64,000 bases of DNA from JBGPQJ01 sp963829485. GTDB lineage: Bacteria > Chloroflexota > Anaerolineae > Anaerolineales > Villigracilaceae. Where the stretch lies: assembly GCA_963829485.1 (NCBI GenBank), contig CAWHIK010000007.1, positions 1 to 64,000 on the forward strand, read 5' to 3'. The position numbers and the translations under genes are program-made. Shown one piece after another: positions 26,917 to 34,432 of this stretch; the first letter of the stretch is position 1; every line of letters begins with the position of its first letter. A model generated the notes under the pieces. The model was not told the origin of the DNA. It was given only the letters and a program-made list of their open reading frames with translations, and made no database searches.

Positions 26917-28095
26917 ATGAGATTGCTCTTCGTGGCGGACGGGCGCTCGCCGATCGCGCTCAACTGGATGCGTTGGTGGATAGACCATGGGCACGAGGTC
27001 CATCTGGCATCGACGTTTGCCTGCGATCCCATCCCCGGCCTCGCGGGAATGGACATCACACCGGTCGCTTTTAGCGGGTCAAGACCGTCGCCGCAGGGGG
27101 GAGCCAAGCCCACGGGTGGATTGTGGGGCGCGCGGACCCTCGGCTTGCGTCAAAAGATCCGGCAGTGGGCCGGACCCCTGACAATCTCCCGCTCGGCCAA
27201 GCGGTTGCGCGAAATTGTGGAGCGCGTACAGCCTGACCTTGTGCATGCCATGCGCATTCCCTACGAGGGCATGCTGGCAGCGGATGCGGTTGCTTCACTC
27301 CAAAACCCACCCCTTCTGCTCGTCTCCATATGGGGCAATGACTTCACCCTGCATGCCCCCTCTTCCCCGATGATGCGACATTACACCGAGTGGACCGCCA
27401 GCGTCGCGGACGCCATTCATGCCGACTGCTGGCGTGATATCCGCCTGGCGCGGCAATGGGGCTTTCCAACTGACCGGCCTGCGTTTGTTGCCCCGGGAAA
27501 CGGCGGGATTCGCAGTGATGTATTTTTTCCACCTGCCAAGCCGGTGGCTGCCCCGGTGGTGATCAACCCGCGCGGATTCCGCGGTTATGTGCGCAACGAC
27601 ACGTTTTTTCAATCCATCCCGAAGGTGCTGGCGAAGCGCCCGGATGCGCGCTTCCTTTGTGCGTCGATGGCGGGCGAACCGCAAGCCTTGAAGTGGATCG
27701 AGCAGCTCGGAATCCAGGCTGCTGTGGAATTACTCCCGCCGCTGCCGCACACCGTCATGGCGGACATCTTCCGCTCCGCAGCGGTGCTGGTCTCACCCAG
27801 CACGCACGACGGCACGCCTAATACGCTTTTGGAAGGGATGGCGTGCGGCTGTTTCCCCGTGGCAGGCGATCTGGAATCCATCCGCGAGTGGATCACACCC
27901 GCGATTAACGGGCTGCTGGTGAATTCGTCCGATCCCGATTCGTTGGCAGATGCCGTCCTTTCCGCGCTGGACCAGCCCGACATGCGGCGCAAGGCTGCAG
28001 AGCATAACCGCCAACTCATTGCCGATCGCGCGGAATACAGTCAGAATATGGTTCGCGCCGACGCGTTCTACACCCGGTTGATTCACCCAAAATAA
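26917..28095 (+). CDS. GT4-type glycosyltransferase
   Basis: 392 aa. GT-B fold glycosyltransferase using an NDP-sugar. It starts MRLLFVADGRSPIALNWMRW at 26917 (an in-frame reading goes to 26881 without a ribosome site). The N-terminal domain binds the acceptor (VQPDLVHAMRIPYEGM); the C-terminal nucleotide-sugar site is PSTHDGTPNTLLEGMACGCF (about 296-315), with the E-x7-E-like pattern, and VAGDLESIREWI follows. The acceptor is unknown; surface polysaccharide is a reasonable guess because ugd is nearby. Confidence 0.85.
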   Translation: MRLLFVADGRSPIALNWMRWWIDHGHEVHLASTFACDPIPGLAGMDITPVAFSGSRPSPQGGAKPTGGLWGARTLGLRQKIRQWAGPLTISRSAKRLREIVERVQPDLVHAMRIPYEGMLAADAVASLQNPPLLLVSIWGNDFTLHAPSSPMMRHYTEWTASVADAIHADCWRDIRLARQWGFPTDRPAFVAPGNGGIRSDVFFPPAKPVAAPVVINPRGFRGYVRNDTFFQSIPKVLAKRPDARFLCASMAGEPQALKWIEQLGIQAAVELLPPLPHTVMADIFRSAAVLVSPSTHDGTPNTLLEGMACGCFPVAGDLESIREWITPAINGLLVNSSDPDSLADAVLSALDQPDMRRKAAEHNRQLIADRAEYSQNMVRADAFYTRLIHPK

Positions 28096-28097
28096 AA

Positions 28098-28122
28098 CGA
28101 GAGACAGACGAACTGTCTCTCG
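28098..28122. terminator. Terminator hairpin between convergent genes
   Basis: CGAGAGACAG (28098-28107) and CTGTCTCTCG (28113-28122) form a perfect 10-bp stem. An A-rich run to the left gives a good T-tail (TTTTATTTT) for transcripts on the minus strand, from the YtxH-like gene; it also follows the glycosyltransferase stop by 2 bases. Confidence 0.65.
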
Positions 28123-28185
28123 CGTGACGGACCAAATTCCCCTCACCGGTCAAGCATGAGGGGATGAAGGTGAATTGGTTTCCGC

Positions 28186-28419
28186 CTAGGCAGCAGGCGG
28201 GGCGGGCTTGCGCGGCGCGCGCAGCTCGTTCAGGCGGGCTTGTAATTCCGCCCGGCGTACTGACGCAGCCTGCTGCACTTCCGAGGTAAATGCCGCACCC
28301 CGGTCACGGATCTGCCCGCGCAGTGCCTCTCCGGAGGAGGGGGCGAGCAGCAGGGCAATGGTCCCGCCAACGAGTGCGCCGATCGCAGCACCAAAAACAT
28401 AAGCAAATGCTTTTCTCAT
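28186..28419 (-). CDS. YtxH-domain small membrane protein
   Basis: 77 aa from the ATG at 28419, which has AAGGAG upstream; longer in-frame readings lack a site. A single N-terminal glycine-rich membrane helix (YVFGAAIGALVGGTIALLLA) is followed by PSSGEALRGQI, the signature of YtxH-type gas-vesicle/stress proteins, and a helical tail rich in Arg and Ala. The role is unclear; relatives are induced by stress. A TATAAT lies upstream at 28459-28454. Confidence 0.8.
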   Translation of the reverse strand: MRKAFAYVFGAAIGALVGGTIALLLAPSSGEALRGQIRDRGAAFTSEVQQAASVRRAELQARLNELRAPRKPAPPAA

Positions 28420-28453
28420 AACAGGTCTCCTTCCACTCAAAATTGTTAAATCT

Positions 28454-28459
28454 ATTATA
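28454..28459 (-). promoter_or_regulatory. -10 box (TGTATAAT) for the YtxH-like gene
   Basis: The minus strand reads GCTGTATAATAG about 35 bases before the ATG at 28419, a perfect TATAAT. Confidence 0.45.
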
Positions 28460-28703
28460 CAGCGCATCGTTGTTTTTTGTACACATGAGATGGCAGGCTG
28501 TCGAAACCTTTGGGTCGTCTCCTCGTAAATCTGATAGGAAATGCAAGCACCCGAGATTGCCACACCGCTTGTTTTGTGGAATAATGTTAATGGCGCATGC
28601 ATCCTCGCGAGCATGACGGCACAATCTTGAAAATTCAATAGTCATCCATTGGGCAGCCTGACGGCCCGCCGCTGGATAGGACTCTACCGTTTCGGAGGGT
28701 ACC

Positions 28704-29585
28704 TTGTCAACATCAGCACCTGTTTCCTCTACAGTAAATCCACGCAAGAAAATCACGACGCTTACCCTGCGCCAGAAAAAAGAGCGCGGCGAACCGATCG
28801 TCATGCTGACCGCCTATGACTATCCCACTGCGCTGGCGGAGGACCAGGCCGGCGTGGATGTGATCCTGGTTGGCGATTCGCTCGGCATGGTGGTGTTGGG
28901 CTACGACAACACACTGCCTGTCACCATGGAAGAAATGCTCCATCATGCGCGCGCCGTTGCACGCGGGGTCAGGTCCGCCCTGCTGGTCGGCGACATGCCC
29001 TTCATGTCCTACCAGGTCTCCGCGGAGGATGCCCTGCGAAACGCAGGACGTTTCCTCCAGCAGGGCGGTATGGACGCGGTCAAGCTCGAGGGAGGCCGCG
29101 AGCGCGCCGACGCAGTACGTGCCATCGTCGGAGCGGGGATTCCCGTCATGGGACATCTCGGCCTCACCCCGCAGTCCGTCCACCAGCTGGGGGGATTCCG
29201 CCCGCAGGGGCGCACGGCTTCCGCCGCCAAACGCCTGCTGGAAGATGCCTTGCGGCTCGAGGAAGCCGGCTGCTTCAGCCTCGTGCTGGAATCCGTCCCG
29301 GCGCGACTGGCGCAACTGGTCAGCAAGCGACTCACCATCCCCACCATCGGGATCGGCGCCGGGGTTGGCTGCGACGGCCAGGTGCTTGTCACTCACGACC
29401 TGCTGGGGTTGTTCGACCGCTTCACCCCGAAATTTGTCAAGAAGTATGCCAATTTCCACTCCGAGATGCAGCGTGCCTTTACTGAGTTCAAAGTCGATGT
29501 GGAGTCGAAGCAGTTCCCGGCTGTGGAGCATTCCGTCGAAATGGCAGATGCCGAATGGGAAGAACTGCTCAAGGAGGTCGAATGA
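28704..29585 (+). CDS. panB: 3-methyl-2-oxobutanoate hydroxymethyltransferase
   Basis: 293 aa. First step of pantothenate synthesis: transfers a hydroxymethyl group from methylene-tetrahydrofolate to alpha-ketoisovalerate. Mg-binding and active-site motifs are MLTAYDYPTA, VDVILVGDSLGMVVLGYD and DAVKLEGG (about 115-122), with GHLGLTPQSVHQLGG and GIGAGVGCDGQVLV later. TTG is the likely start: GGAGG at 28694-28698 is correctly spaced and no ATG is suitable. The stop overlaps panE by 4 bases. Confidence 0.95.
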   Translation: MSTSAPVSSTVNPRKKITTLTLRQKKERGEPIVMLTAYDYPTALAEDQAGVDVILVGDSLGMVVLGYDNTLPVTMEEMLHHARAVARGVRSALLVGDMPFMSYQVSAEDALRNAGRFLQQGGMDAVKLEGGRERADAVRAIVGAGIPVMGHLGLTPQSVHQLGGFRPQGRTASAAKRLLEDALRLEEAGCFSLVLESVPARLAQLVSKRLTIPTIGIGAGVGCDGQVLVTHDLLGLFDRFTPKFVKKYANFHSEMQRAFTEFKVDVESKQFPAVEHSVEMADAEWEELLKEVE

Positions 29586-30490
29586 CCCAGCCTGTGCTCA
29601 TCGTCGGTACCGGAGCGCTGGCGACCCTTTTTGCGGCGCGTCTCTCAGCAGCGGGCGCCCGCGTTACACTGCTCGGCACCTGGAAAAATGGCATCGACGC
29701 GCTCGCAGAGAACGGCGCCCGTCTCATCGAGGCGGATGGGACGATGCGCATTCATCCTGTCGAGGTAACGCGCGACCCCGGCGATTGCAGGCGCACGCCA
29801 TTTGCCCTTGTATTGGTCAAAGCCTGGCAGACGCAGCGTGCCGCCGCCCAGCTTGCTGACTGTCTTTCTGACGACGGTCTTGCGCTTACCCTTCAGAATG
29901 GATTGGGCAATTACGAAACACTCAGCCGTCAGCTGGGAAAAAACCGCGTGGCATTGGGAGTCACAACCACCGGCGCAACCCTGCTGGGTCCCGGCTTGGC
30001 ACGACTGGGAGGCGAGGGCGTGGTCTCCATGGAAAAGCATCCACGCCTGGAACCCTATGATGAATTAATACGGTCGGCTGGTTTCAAGGTTCATTTAGTG
30101 GACGATGCCCGGTCGCTCGCTTGGGGCAAACTGGTGATCAACGCTGCCATCAACCCGCTGACCGCCCTGCTGCGAGTCCCCAACGGGCAGCTGCTCGAGC
30201 GCCCCGCCGCACGGTCGGTGATGGCATCCCTCGCGCGCGAGGCAGCCACGGTGGCTGGTTCGCAGGGAGTCCGGCTTCCGTTCAAGGATCCGGTCACCGC
30301 GGCGGAAGATGTCGTCCGCAAGACGGCAGCCAACCATTCGTCCATGCTGCAGGATGTCAAGCGAGGCGCGCCTACCGAGATCAACTCCATCTGCGGGGCG
30401 GTCGTGCGCGAGGGGCATCAGCGCGGCGTCCCCACGCCGGTCAACTGGGCCGTGTGGAACCTGGTCCGCGCGGTAGCCGCACATCGATAA
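29582..30490 (+). CDS. panE: 2-dehydropantoate 2-reductase
   Basis: 302 aa. It reduces ketopantoate to pantoate with NADPH, the next step after PanB. Dinucleotide site VGTGALATLFAARLSAAG (residues 7-24), substrate-binding NGLGNYETL, catalytic Lys in AWGKLVINAAINPLTALL (about 181-198) and HSSMLQDVKRGAPTEINSIC (about 256-275). ATG at 29582 overlaps the panB stop (ATGA), so the pair is translationally coupled. panC and panD are not in this window. Confidence 0.93.
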   Translation: MTQPVLIVGTGALATLFAARLSAAGARVTLLGTWKNGIDALAENGARLIEADGTMRIHPVEVTRDPGDCRRTPFALVLVKAWQTQRAAAQLADCLSDDGLALTLQNGLGNYETLSRQLGKNRVALGVTTTGATLLGPGLARLGGEGVVSMEKHPRLEPYDELIRSAGFKVHLVDDARSLAWGKLVINAAINPLTALLRVPNGQLLERPAARSVMASLAREAATVAGSQGVRLPFKDPVTAAEDVVRKTAANHSSMLQDVKRGAPTEINSICGAVVREGHQRGVPTPVNWAVWNLVRAVAAHR

Positions 30491-30505
30491 CTGGCTCAAT
30501 TCCAT

Positions 30506-30560
30506 AGTACGCCTCTCGATGAAATGGTCAAATGACATTCATTTGGAGAGGCGTACTTTT
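30506..30560 (+). terminator. Terminator after panE
   Basis: AGTACGCCTCTC (30506-30517) pairs with GAGAGGCGTACT (30546-30557) over a long, partly structured loop, followed by TTT. It separates panBE from the electron-transfer region. Confidence 0.65.
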
Positions 30561-30603
30561 AATTCATGGTAAGATTCAACTGAGAAAATTTTGGAGGAGA
30601 TCG

Positions 30604-31527
30604 ATGAAACGGTTATTGGTACTGCTTGTCTTATTGGCGATTTTAATCACCCCTGCAGCGGCTGGCGCGCAGGGCGGAACGATCATCAACGAAATGCGCG
30701 TCCGGTTGTGGCCTGAGTACGACCGCAGCGAGCTGCTGGTAATCTACAATTTCACACTCGCCCCCGGCACGGCAACTCCCGCCACGCTTCAATTCCGCGT
30801 GCCGGCCGACGCACAGATCACTGCCGTGGCGCAGGAGACGCCCGAAGGCCTGTTCTCCGTCTCTTTTGAATCCAACAACGATGGCGAATGGCAGATGGTG
30901 ACTTTCGAAGCTGCCGACCAGACCGGTTACCAGCTCGAATTTTATTCTCCCATCCATTTCCTGGAAGATGCACGTCATTTCAATTTCATCTGGCCGGGCG
31001 ATTACCCGGTCAACACGCTGGTCGTGGAGGTGCAGGAACCGTCCCAAACGACCGGTTTTATGTCGGACCCGGCACTGCCCAACGAAGGCCTGTCGCCCGA
31101 CCAACTACCGACGCACAGCGGAGCCTTCGGTTCTCTCGACGAGGGGGAACAATGGATTCTCGACGTGAATTACTCTCGCGGAACCGACGAGTTGACCGTT
31201 TCTGGCCAGCCGGTGCAGCCCAGCGGAGGCACGATCGACACGGAATCTTCGACAAGCACTTCGGTGATGGATTTCCTCTCGCGCAATTTATTTTATATAC
31301 TGGGTTTTCTTGGGGTTATGCTGATCGTTGTCGGGCTTATCTGGTACTGGCAATCGGGGTCATCGTCGCAGCCTGAAAGCGGACACAAGCGGCACACGTC
31401 GCACAGCCAACCAGAGGCAGTCCATTCTGCCGGACAGATCTACTGTCACGAGTGCGGCAAACGTGCCCAGCCCTCGGACAAGTTCTGCCGTGCCTGCGGC
31501 GTCCGGTTGCGCCGGGAAGACGCTTGA
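30604..31527 (+). CDS. Exported beta-domain protein with TM helix and C-terminal zinc ribbon
   Basis: 307 aa from the ATG at 30604, with GGAGGAG upstream (a longer in-frame reading starts inside the terminator). Signal peptide (residues 1-22, ending AAAGAQG), then an outside beta-rich domain of about 190 residues, one membrane helix (LFYILGFLGVMLIVVGLIWYW, split around about 226-246), and a cytoplasmic zinc ribbon CHECGKRAQPSDKFCRACG at the end. The last helix-ribbon layout is shared with two proteins in the ccm cluster (46207, 46779 by tail type). It is upstream of the sensor kinase, 41 bases away, so it may deliver an outside signal or a structural role. Function is unknown. Confidence 0.7.
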   Translation: MKRLLVLLVLLAILITPAAAGAQGGTIINEMRVRLWPEYDRSELLVIYNFTLAPGTATPATLQFRVPADAQITAVAQETPEGLFSVSFESNNDGEWQMVTFEAADQTGYQLEFYSPIHFLEDARHFNFIWPGDYPVNTLVVEVQEPSQTTGFMSDPALPNEGLSPDQLPTHSGAFGSLDEGEQWILDVNYSRGTDELTVSGQPVQPSGGTIDTESSTSTSVMDFLSRNLFYILGFLGVMLIVVGLIWYWQSGSSSQPESGHKRHTSHSQPEAVHSAGQIYCHECGKRAQPSDKFCRACGVRLRREDA

Positions 31528-31568
31528 ACTGATCGATCCGATGAACATGCCGGTCCTGAAGAGGAATT

Positions 31569-33074
31569 ATGCGGGGTGAGCTGAATTTCATTCTGATCTT
31601 CTTCTTTTACGGCCTGGCATTCTTCAGCATGGGCTTGCTGGTCATACTGGAAGGCGGGCGCGCCTCGGACCCCGGCTTGCGCAAGGCGCTGCGTCCGCTG
31701 GCGGCCTTTGGACTGCTGCATGCCGCGCACGAATGGGTGGAAATGTATGAGATCATCGCAGTCTCGTTCGGCGTGGAACTTCCTCAGTGGCTGCCGGCAG
31801 TCCGTTTAACCATCTTGTCATTTTCATTCATATCATTGGCAGCCTTCGGAAGTTTCCTGGTGGCAAGATCCGAGGCATCGCAGAAATACATCCTGATCAT
31901 CCCGGTCGTGATGGAAGCAATCTGGGTCTTTGGCCTGCTCAACCTGGGCGGGATGTATACGGGAAGAGAACTCTGGGCTACTGCGGATAACTGGACTCGC
32001 TACTCGCTGGCCATTCCAGCCTCACTGCTGGCTTCCGCCGGTTTGATCGTTCAGCAGAGGGCTTTTCGCCGCGCCGGGATGGTCTCCTTCGGGAGGGACA
32101 GCCTCTACGCTGCGATCGCGTTTGCCTGGTATGGGCTGGCGGGACAGTTCTTTGTACGCACGAGCCCGCTGCCGCCATCCATGATTGTCAACGAGGAACT
32201 ATTCATCACCCTTTTCGGGTTTCCTGTCCAGCTCTTCCGCGCCATATCGGCAGGCGCAGCTTCCTTTTTCGTCATCCGATTCATGCGAGCCTTCCAGGTG
32301 GAAACCGACCGCAAGATCGCCGAACTCCAGCGGATGCAGCTGGAGGAAGCACGCCAGCACGACGCGCTGCGCGGTGAATTATTCGGGCGTGTGGTGGCAG
32401 CCCAGGAGGCTGAGCGTCAGCGCATTGCCCGCGATCTGCACGACGAAACCGGTCAGTCGCTTACGGCGATCGGGATGGGATTGCGCGGGCTTTCCACCAC
32501 CATCCAGTCCGGCAGCCCTGAAAAGGCGGTTTCTCCGTTGAGACACCTTGAGACTCTCAATGCCAACGCTCTCACCGAGCTCCAAAGATTGATCTCCGAC
32601 CTGCGCCCATCACACCTGGACGACCTCGGTCTTTCTGCAGCCATCCGCTGGTACGCCGGCAACCTGCAGGGACGCAATGGACTAAATCTGAAGGTGGAAA
32701 CAGCTGGTCATGAAAAACCCATGTCCACGGCTGCGAAAACAGCCATTTTCCGCATCGTGCAGGAGGCGCTGAACAATGTCATTAAGCACGCGGCTGCCTC
32801 GAACGTGCATATCAGCCTGGCTTATGAACCTTCGGAAGTGCGTGTGCGCATCAAGGATGACGGCCAGGGATTCGATGTACTGGCAAAAAAGAGTCAGACG
32901 AGTTCGCGCCCTTCGCTGGGGTTGGTGGGTATGCAGGAACGCGCCAACCTGCTTAATGGCACATTCTTCGTGGCGGCGATGCCAGGACAGGGAACGCTGG
33001 TGGAGGTGACCGTGCCCTATCATCAGGAAGAGATGGAGGTCCAGGATGAAAATACGTCTTCTGCTGGTGGATGA
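31569..33074 (+). CDS. 7-TM sensor histidine kinase, NarX/DesK type (HisKA_3)
   Basis: 501 aa. Seven hydrophobic segments between about residues 5 and 240 form the sensor; no outer loop domain is seen, so the signal may lie in the membrane (for example quinone state). A coiled coil follows (VETDRKIAELQRMQLEEAR), then the phosphoacceptor His in RIARDLHDETGQSLTAIGMG (about 280-299), LRPSHLDDLGL, and the ATP-binding N and G boxes IVQEALNNVIKHAAA and IKDDGQGFD, GLVGMQERA. It overlaps the response regulator gene by 29 bases. Confidence 0.92.
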   Translation: MRGELNFILIFFFYGLAFFSMGLLVILEGGRASDPGLRKALRPLAAFGLLHAAHEWVEMYEIIAVSFGVELPQWLPAVRLTILSFSFISLAAFGSFLVARSEASQKYILIIPVVMEAIWVFGLLNLGGMYTGRELWATADNWTRYSLAIPASLLASAGLIVQQRAFRRAGMVSFGRDSLYAAIAFAWYGLAGQFFVRTSPLPPSMIVNEELFITLFGFPVQLFRAISAGAASFFVIRFMRAFQVETDRKIAELQRMQLEEARQHDALRGELFGRVVAAQEAERQRIARDLHDETGQSLTAIGMGLRGLSTTIQSGSPEKAVSPLRHLETLNANALTELQRLISDLRPSHLDDLGLSAAIRWYAGNLQGRNGLNLKVETAGHEKPMSTAAKTAIFRIVQEALNNVIKHAAASNVHISLAYEPSEVRVRIKDDGQGFDVLAKKSQTSSRPSLGLVGMQERANLLNGTFFVAAMPGQGTLVEVTVPYHQEEMEVQDENTSSAGG

Positions 33075-33696
33075 CCACGCCGTCGTTCGCTCCGGGCTGC
33101 GTATGCTGCTGATGAGTGAAGAGGACATGGAGATCGTCGGGGAGGCTGGCAGCGCCGCCGAGGCGCTTGAAGCAGCCCGTCTGCTCAAGCCGGATGTCGT
33201 CCTGATGGATATCGGACTGCCGGATATGTCCGGGATCGAAGCAACCCGTGAGATTCGCAAACAACATCCAAATGTGGCAGTGGTGGCGTTGACCATCCAC
33301 GAGGACGAGGAATATTTCTTCAAGATGCTGGACGCCGGCGCGCGCGGTTATGTCCCCAAGCGGGCTGCACCCGAAGAGCTTATTACCGCCATCCGGGCGG
33401 CGGCGGCCGACGAGGTGTATATCTACCCGTCGCTGGCCAAGCTCCTGGTGAGGGATTACCTTTCACAGGACCGTTCGGGCGAGCAAAGCACCGCACTGGA
33501 CAACCTGACGGATCGCGAACAGGAGGTACTCACCTTTCTGGCAGAAGGCAAGGGCAACGATGAGATTGCCGAATCGCTGGTCATCAGCCCCAAGACCGTT
33601 GCCCGTCATCGTGAGAACATCATGCACAAGCTGAACCTCCATTCCAGGGCGGAGTTGGTACGCTACGCAATTCGCAAGGGGATAATCGAAGCGTAA
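33046..33696 (+). CDS. NarL/FixJ-family response regulator
   Basis: 216 aa. Receiver with LLLVDDHAVVRSGLRML, phosphoacceptor Asp in DVVLMDIGLPDMSG (about 50-63), and Lys in GYVPKRAAPEE. The C-terminal LuxR-type HTH is LTDREQEVLTFLAEGKGNDE...SPKTVARHRENIMHKL (about 150-195). It overlaps the kinase gene, so the two form one cognate pair. The intergenic region right after it holds ATGGGG boxes with 21-bp spacing, the likely targets of this protein. Confidence 0.93.
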   Translation: MKIRLLLVDDHAVVRSGLRMLLMSEEDMEIVGEAGSAAEALEAARLLKPDVVLMDIGLPDMSGIEATREIRKQHPNVAVVALTIHEDEEYFFKMLDAGARGYVPKRAAPEELITAIRAAAADEVYIYPSLAKLLVRDYLSQDRSGEQSTALDNLTDREQEVLTFLAEGKGNDEIAESLVISPKTVARHRENIMHKLNLHSRAELVRYAIRKGIIEA

Positions 33697-33726
33697 TCCC
33701 TGAAAAAATCAGAAAACTGATATTTT

Positions 33727-33755
33727 GACAGGCCGAAAGGCCTGTCCTTTATTTT
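33727..33755 (+). terminator. Terminator after the response regulator
   Basis: GACAGGCC (33727-33734), loop GAAA, GGCCTGTC (33739-33746), then CCTTTATTTT. A GNRA loop with a T-rich tail, 30 bases after the stop codon. Confidence 0.75.
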
Positions 33756-33827
33756 GTGGGGTATGTAACCCATTTCGCATGGGGTATTTACCACTCCTGA
33801 TGGGGATTTGTCCCCCATTCATGGGGT
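33756..33827. promoter_or_regulatory. Array of ATGGGG boxes, probable NarL-type operator
   Basis: ATGGGG occurs at 33779-33784, 33800-33805 and 33821-33826, exactly 21 bp apart (two helical turns); a GTGGGG at 33756-33761 starts the series 23 bp earlier. The last box is half of CCCCCAT-TC-ATGGGGT (33812-33827), an inverted pair of heptamers with a 2-base gap, the 7-2-7 arrangement of NarL sites. CCCAT-N5-ATGGG (33769-33783) is a second dyad. It lies between the NarL-type regulator gene and the cytochrome block. No clear promoter boxes are seen. Confidence 0.6.
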
Positions 33828-33922
33828 GATTACTGCTGAAAAGATTGGGAATCCGCCGAATTTACTTCTCAAGACAGGAAGCATAAACTAAGTGCAGGAT
33901 TAGAAAAGAGAAGGAGGCAGAG

Positions 33923-34054
33923 ATGACAACGATCTTCGGAGTTTTTACCCTCGCAATTCTTAGGTTGCTCATACCCGTGGCGATCCTGATTTTCATGGGT
34001 GAGAGGATCCAGAGACAGAGCCGGTCAAAGAAAGCCCCCGGGATATCCAATTAG
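33923..34054 (+). CDS. Small single-helix membrane peptide (43 aa)
   Basis: MTTIFGVFTLAILRLLIPVA... then a basic tail ending in PGISN. It has an excellent ribosome site (AAGGAGG, 6 bases before the ATG). One membrane helix (about residues 4-25) with a positively charged tail (RIQRQSRSKK) inside. It is first in the cytochrome block, 14 bases before the two-CW-like gene, and downstream of the ATGGGG boxes. Small membrane peptides of this sort often stabilise respiratory complexes; that role here is inference. Confidence 0.65.
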   Translation: MTTIFGVFTLAILRLLIPVAILIFMGERIQRQSRSKKAPGISN

Positions 34055-34068
34055 TTGGGAGGTGTTTT

Positions 34069-34404
34069 ATGGAAATTATTTCAACCACACTCGCTGTTCT
34101 TGCCGGAATACTCCTGCGATTTGGCCTGCCCATCCTGGTGATGGTCATTGCCGTTTATTTTCTGCGCCGCCTGGACAATCGCTGGCAGGAAGAAGCAAAA
34201 GAACGGATGGTCGTTTCCCAGACTTCGGCGCCGCAGACCCCCTGTTGGGAAGTACACAACTGCCAGAACAAGGAGCAGTGCCCCGCTTATGTCAACCCAG
34301 GGGTCGCTTGCTGGCAGCAGTTCCGGTCGGATGAAGGACTGCTCAAGGAAAGCTGCATCGATTGCAGCGTATTTCGCAATGCCCCGGTGCCAGTAAGGGC
34401 TTAA
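34069..34404 (+). CDS. Membrane-anchored two-CW-domain-like cysteine protein
   Basis: 111 aa. An N-terminal membrane helix (about residues 8-33) is followed by a compact cysteine domain: CWEVHNCQNKEQCPAY, then CWQQF and CIDC. The CWE-x3-C...CPAY...CW spacing is that of two-CW domains, found in membrane or chemotaxis-type proteins and thought to bind metal or an iron-sulfur centre. GGGAGG ribosome site. It lies between the 43-aa peptide and the eight-haem cytochrome, so a redox-sensing or assembly role is plausible but unproven. Confidence 0.65.
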   Translation: MEIISTTLAVLAGILLRFGLPILVMVIAVYFLRRLDNRWQEEAKERMVVSQTSAPQTPCWEVHNCQNKEQCPAYVNPGVACWQQFRSDEGLLKESCIDCSVFRNAPVPVRA

Positions 34405-34432
34405 TTGCATAAACCAAATCATGGAGATCACA

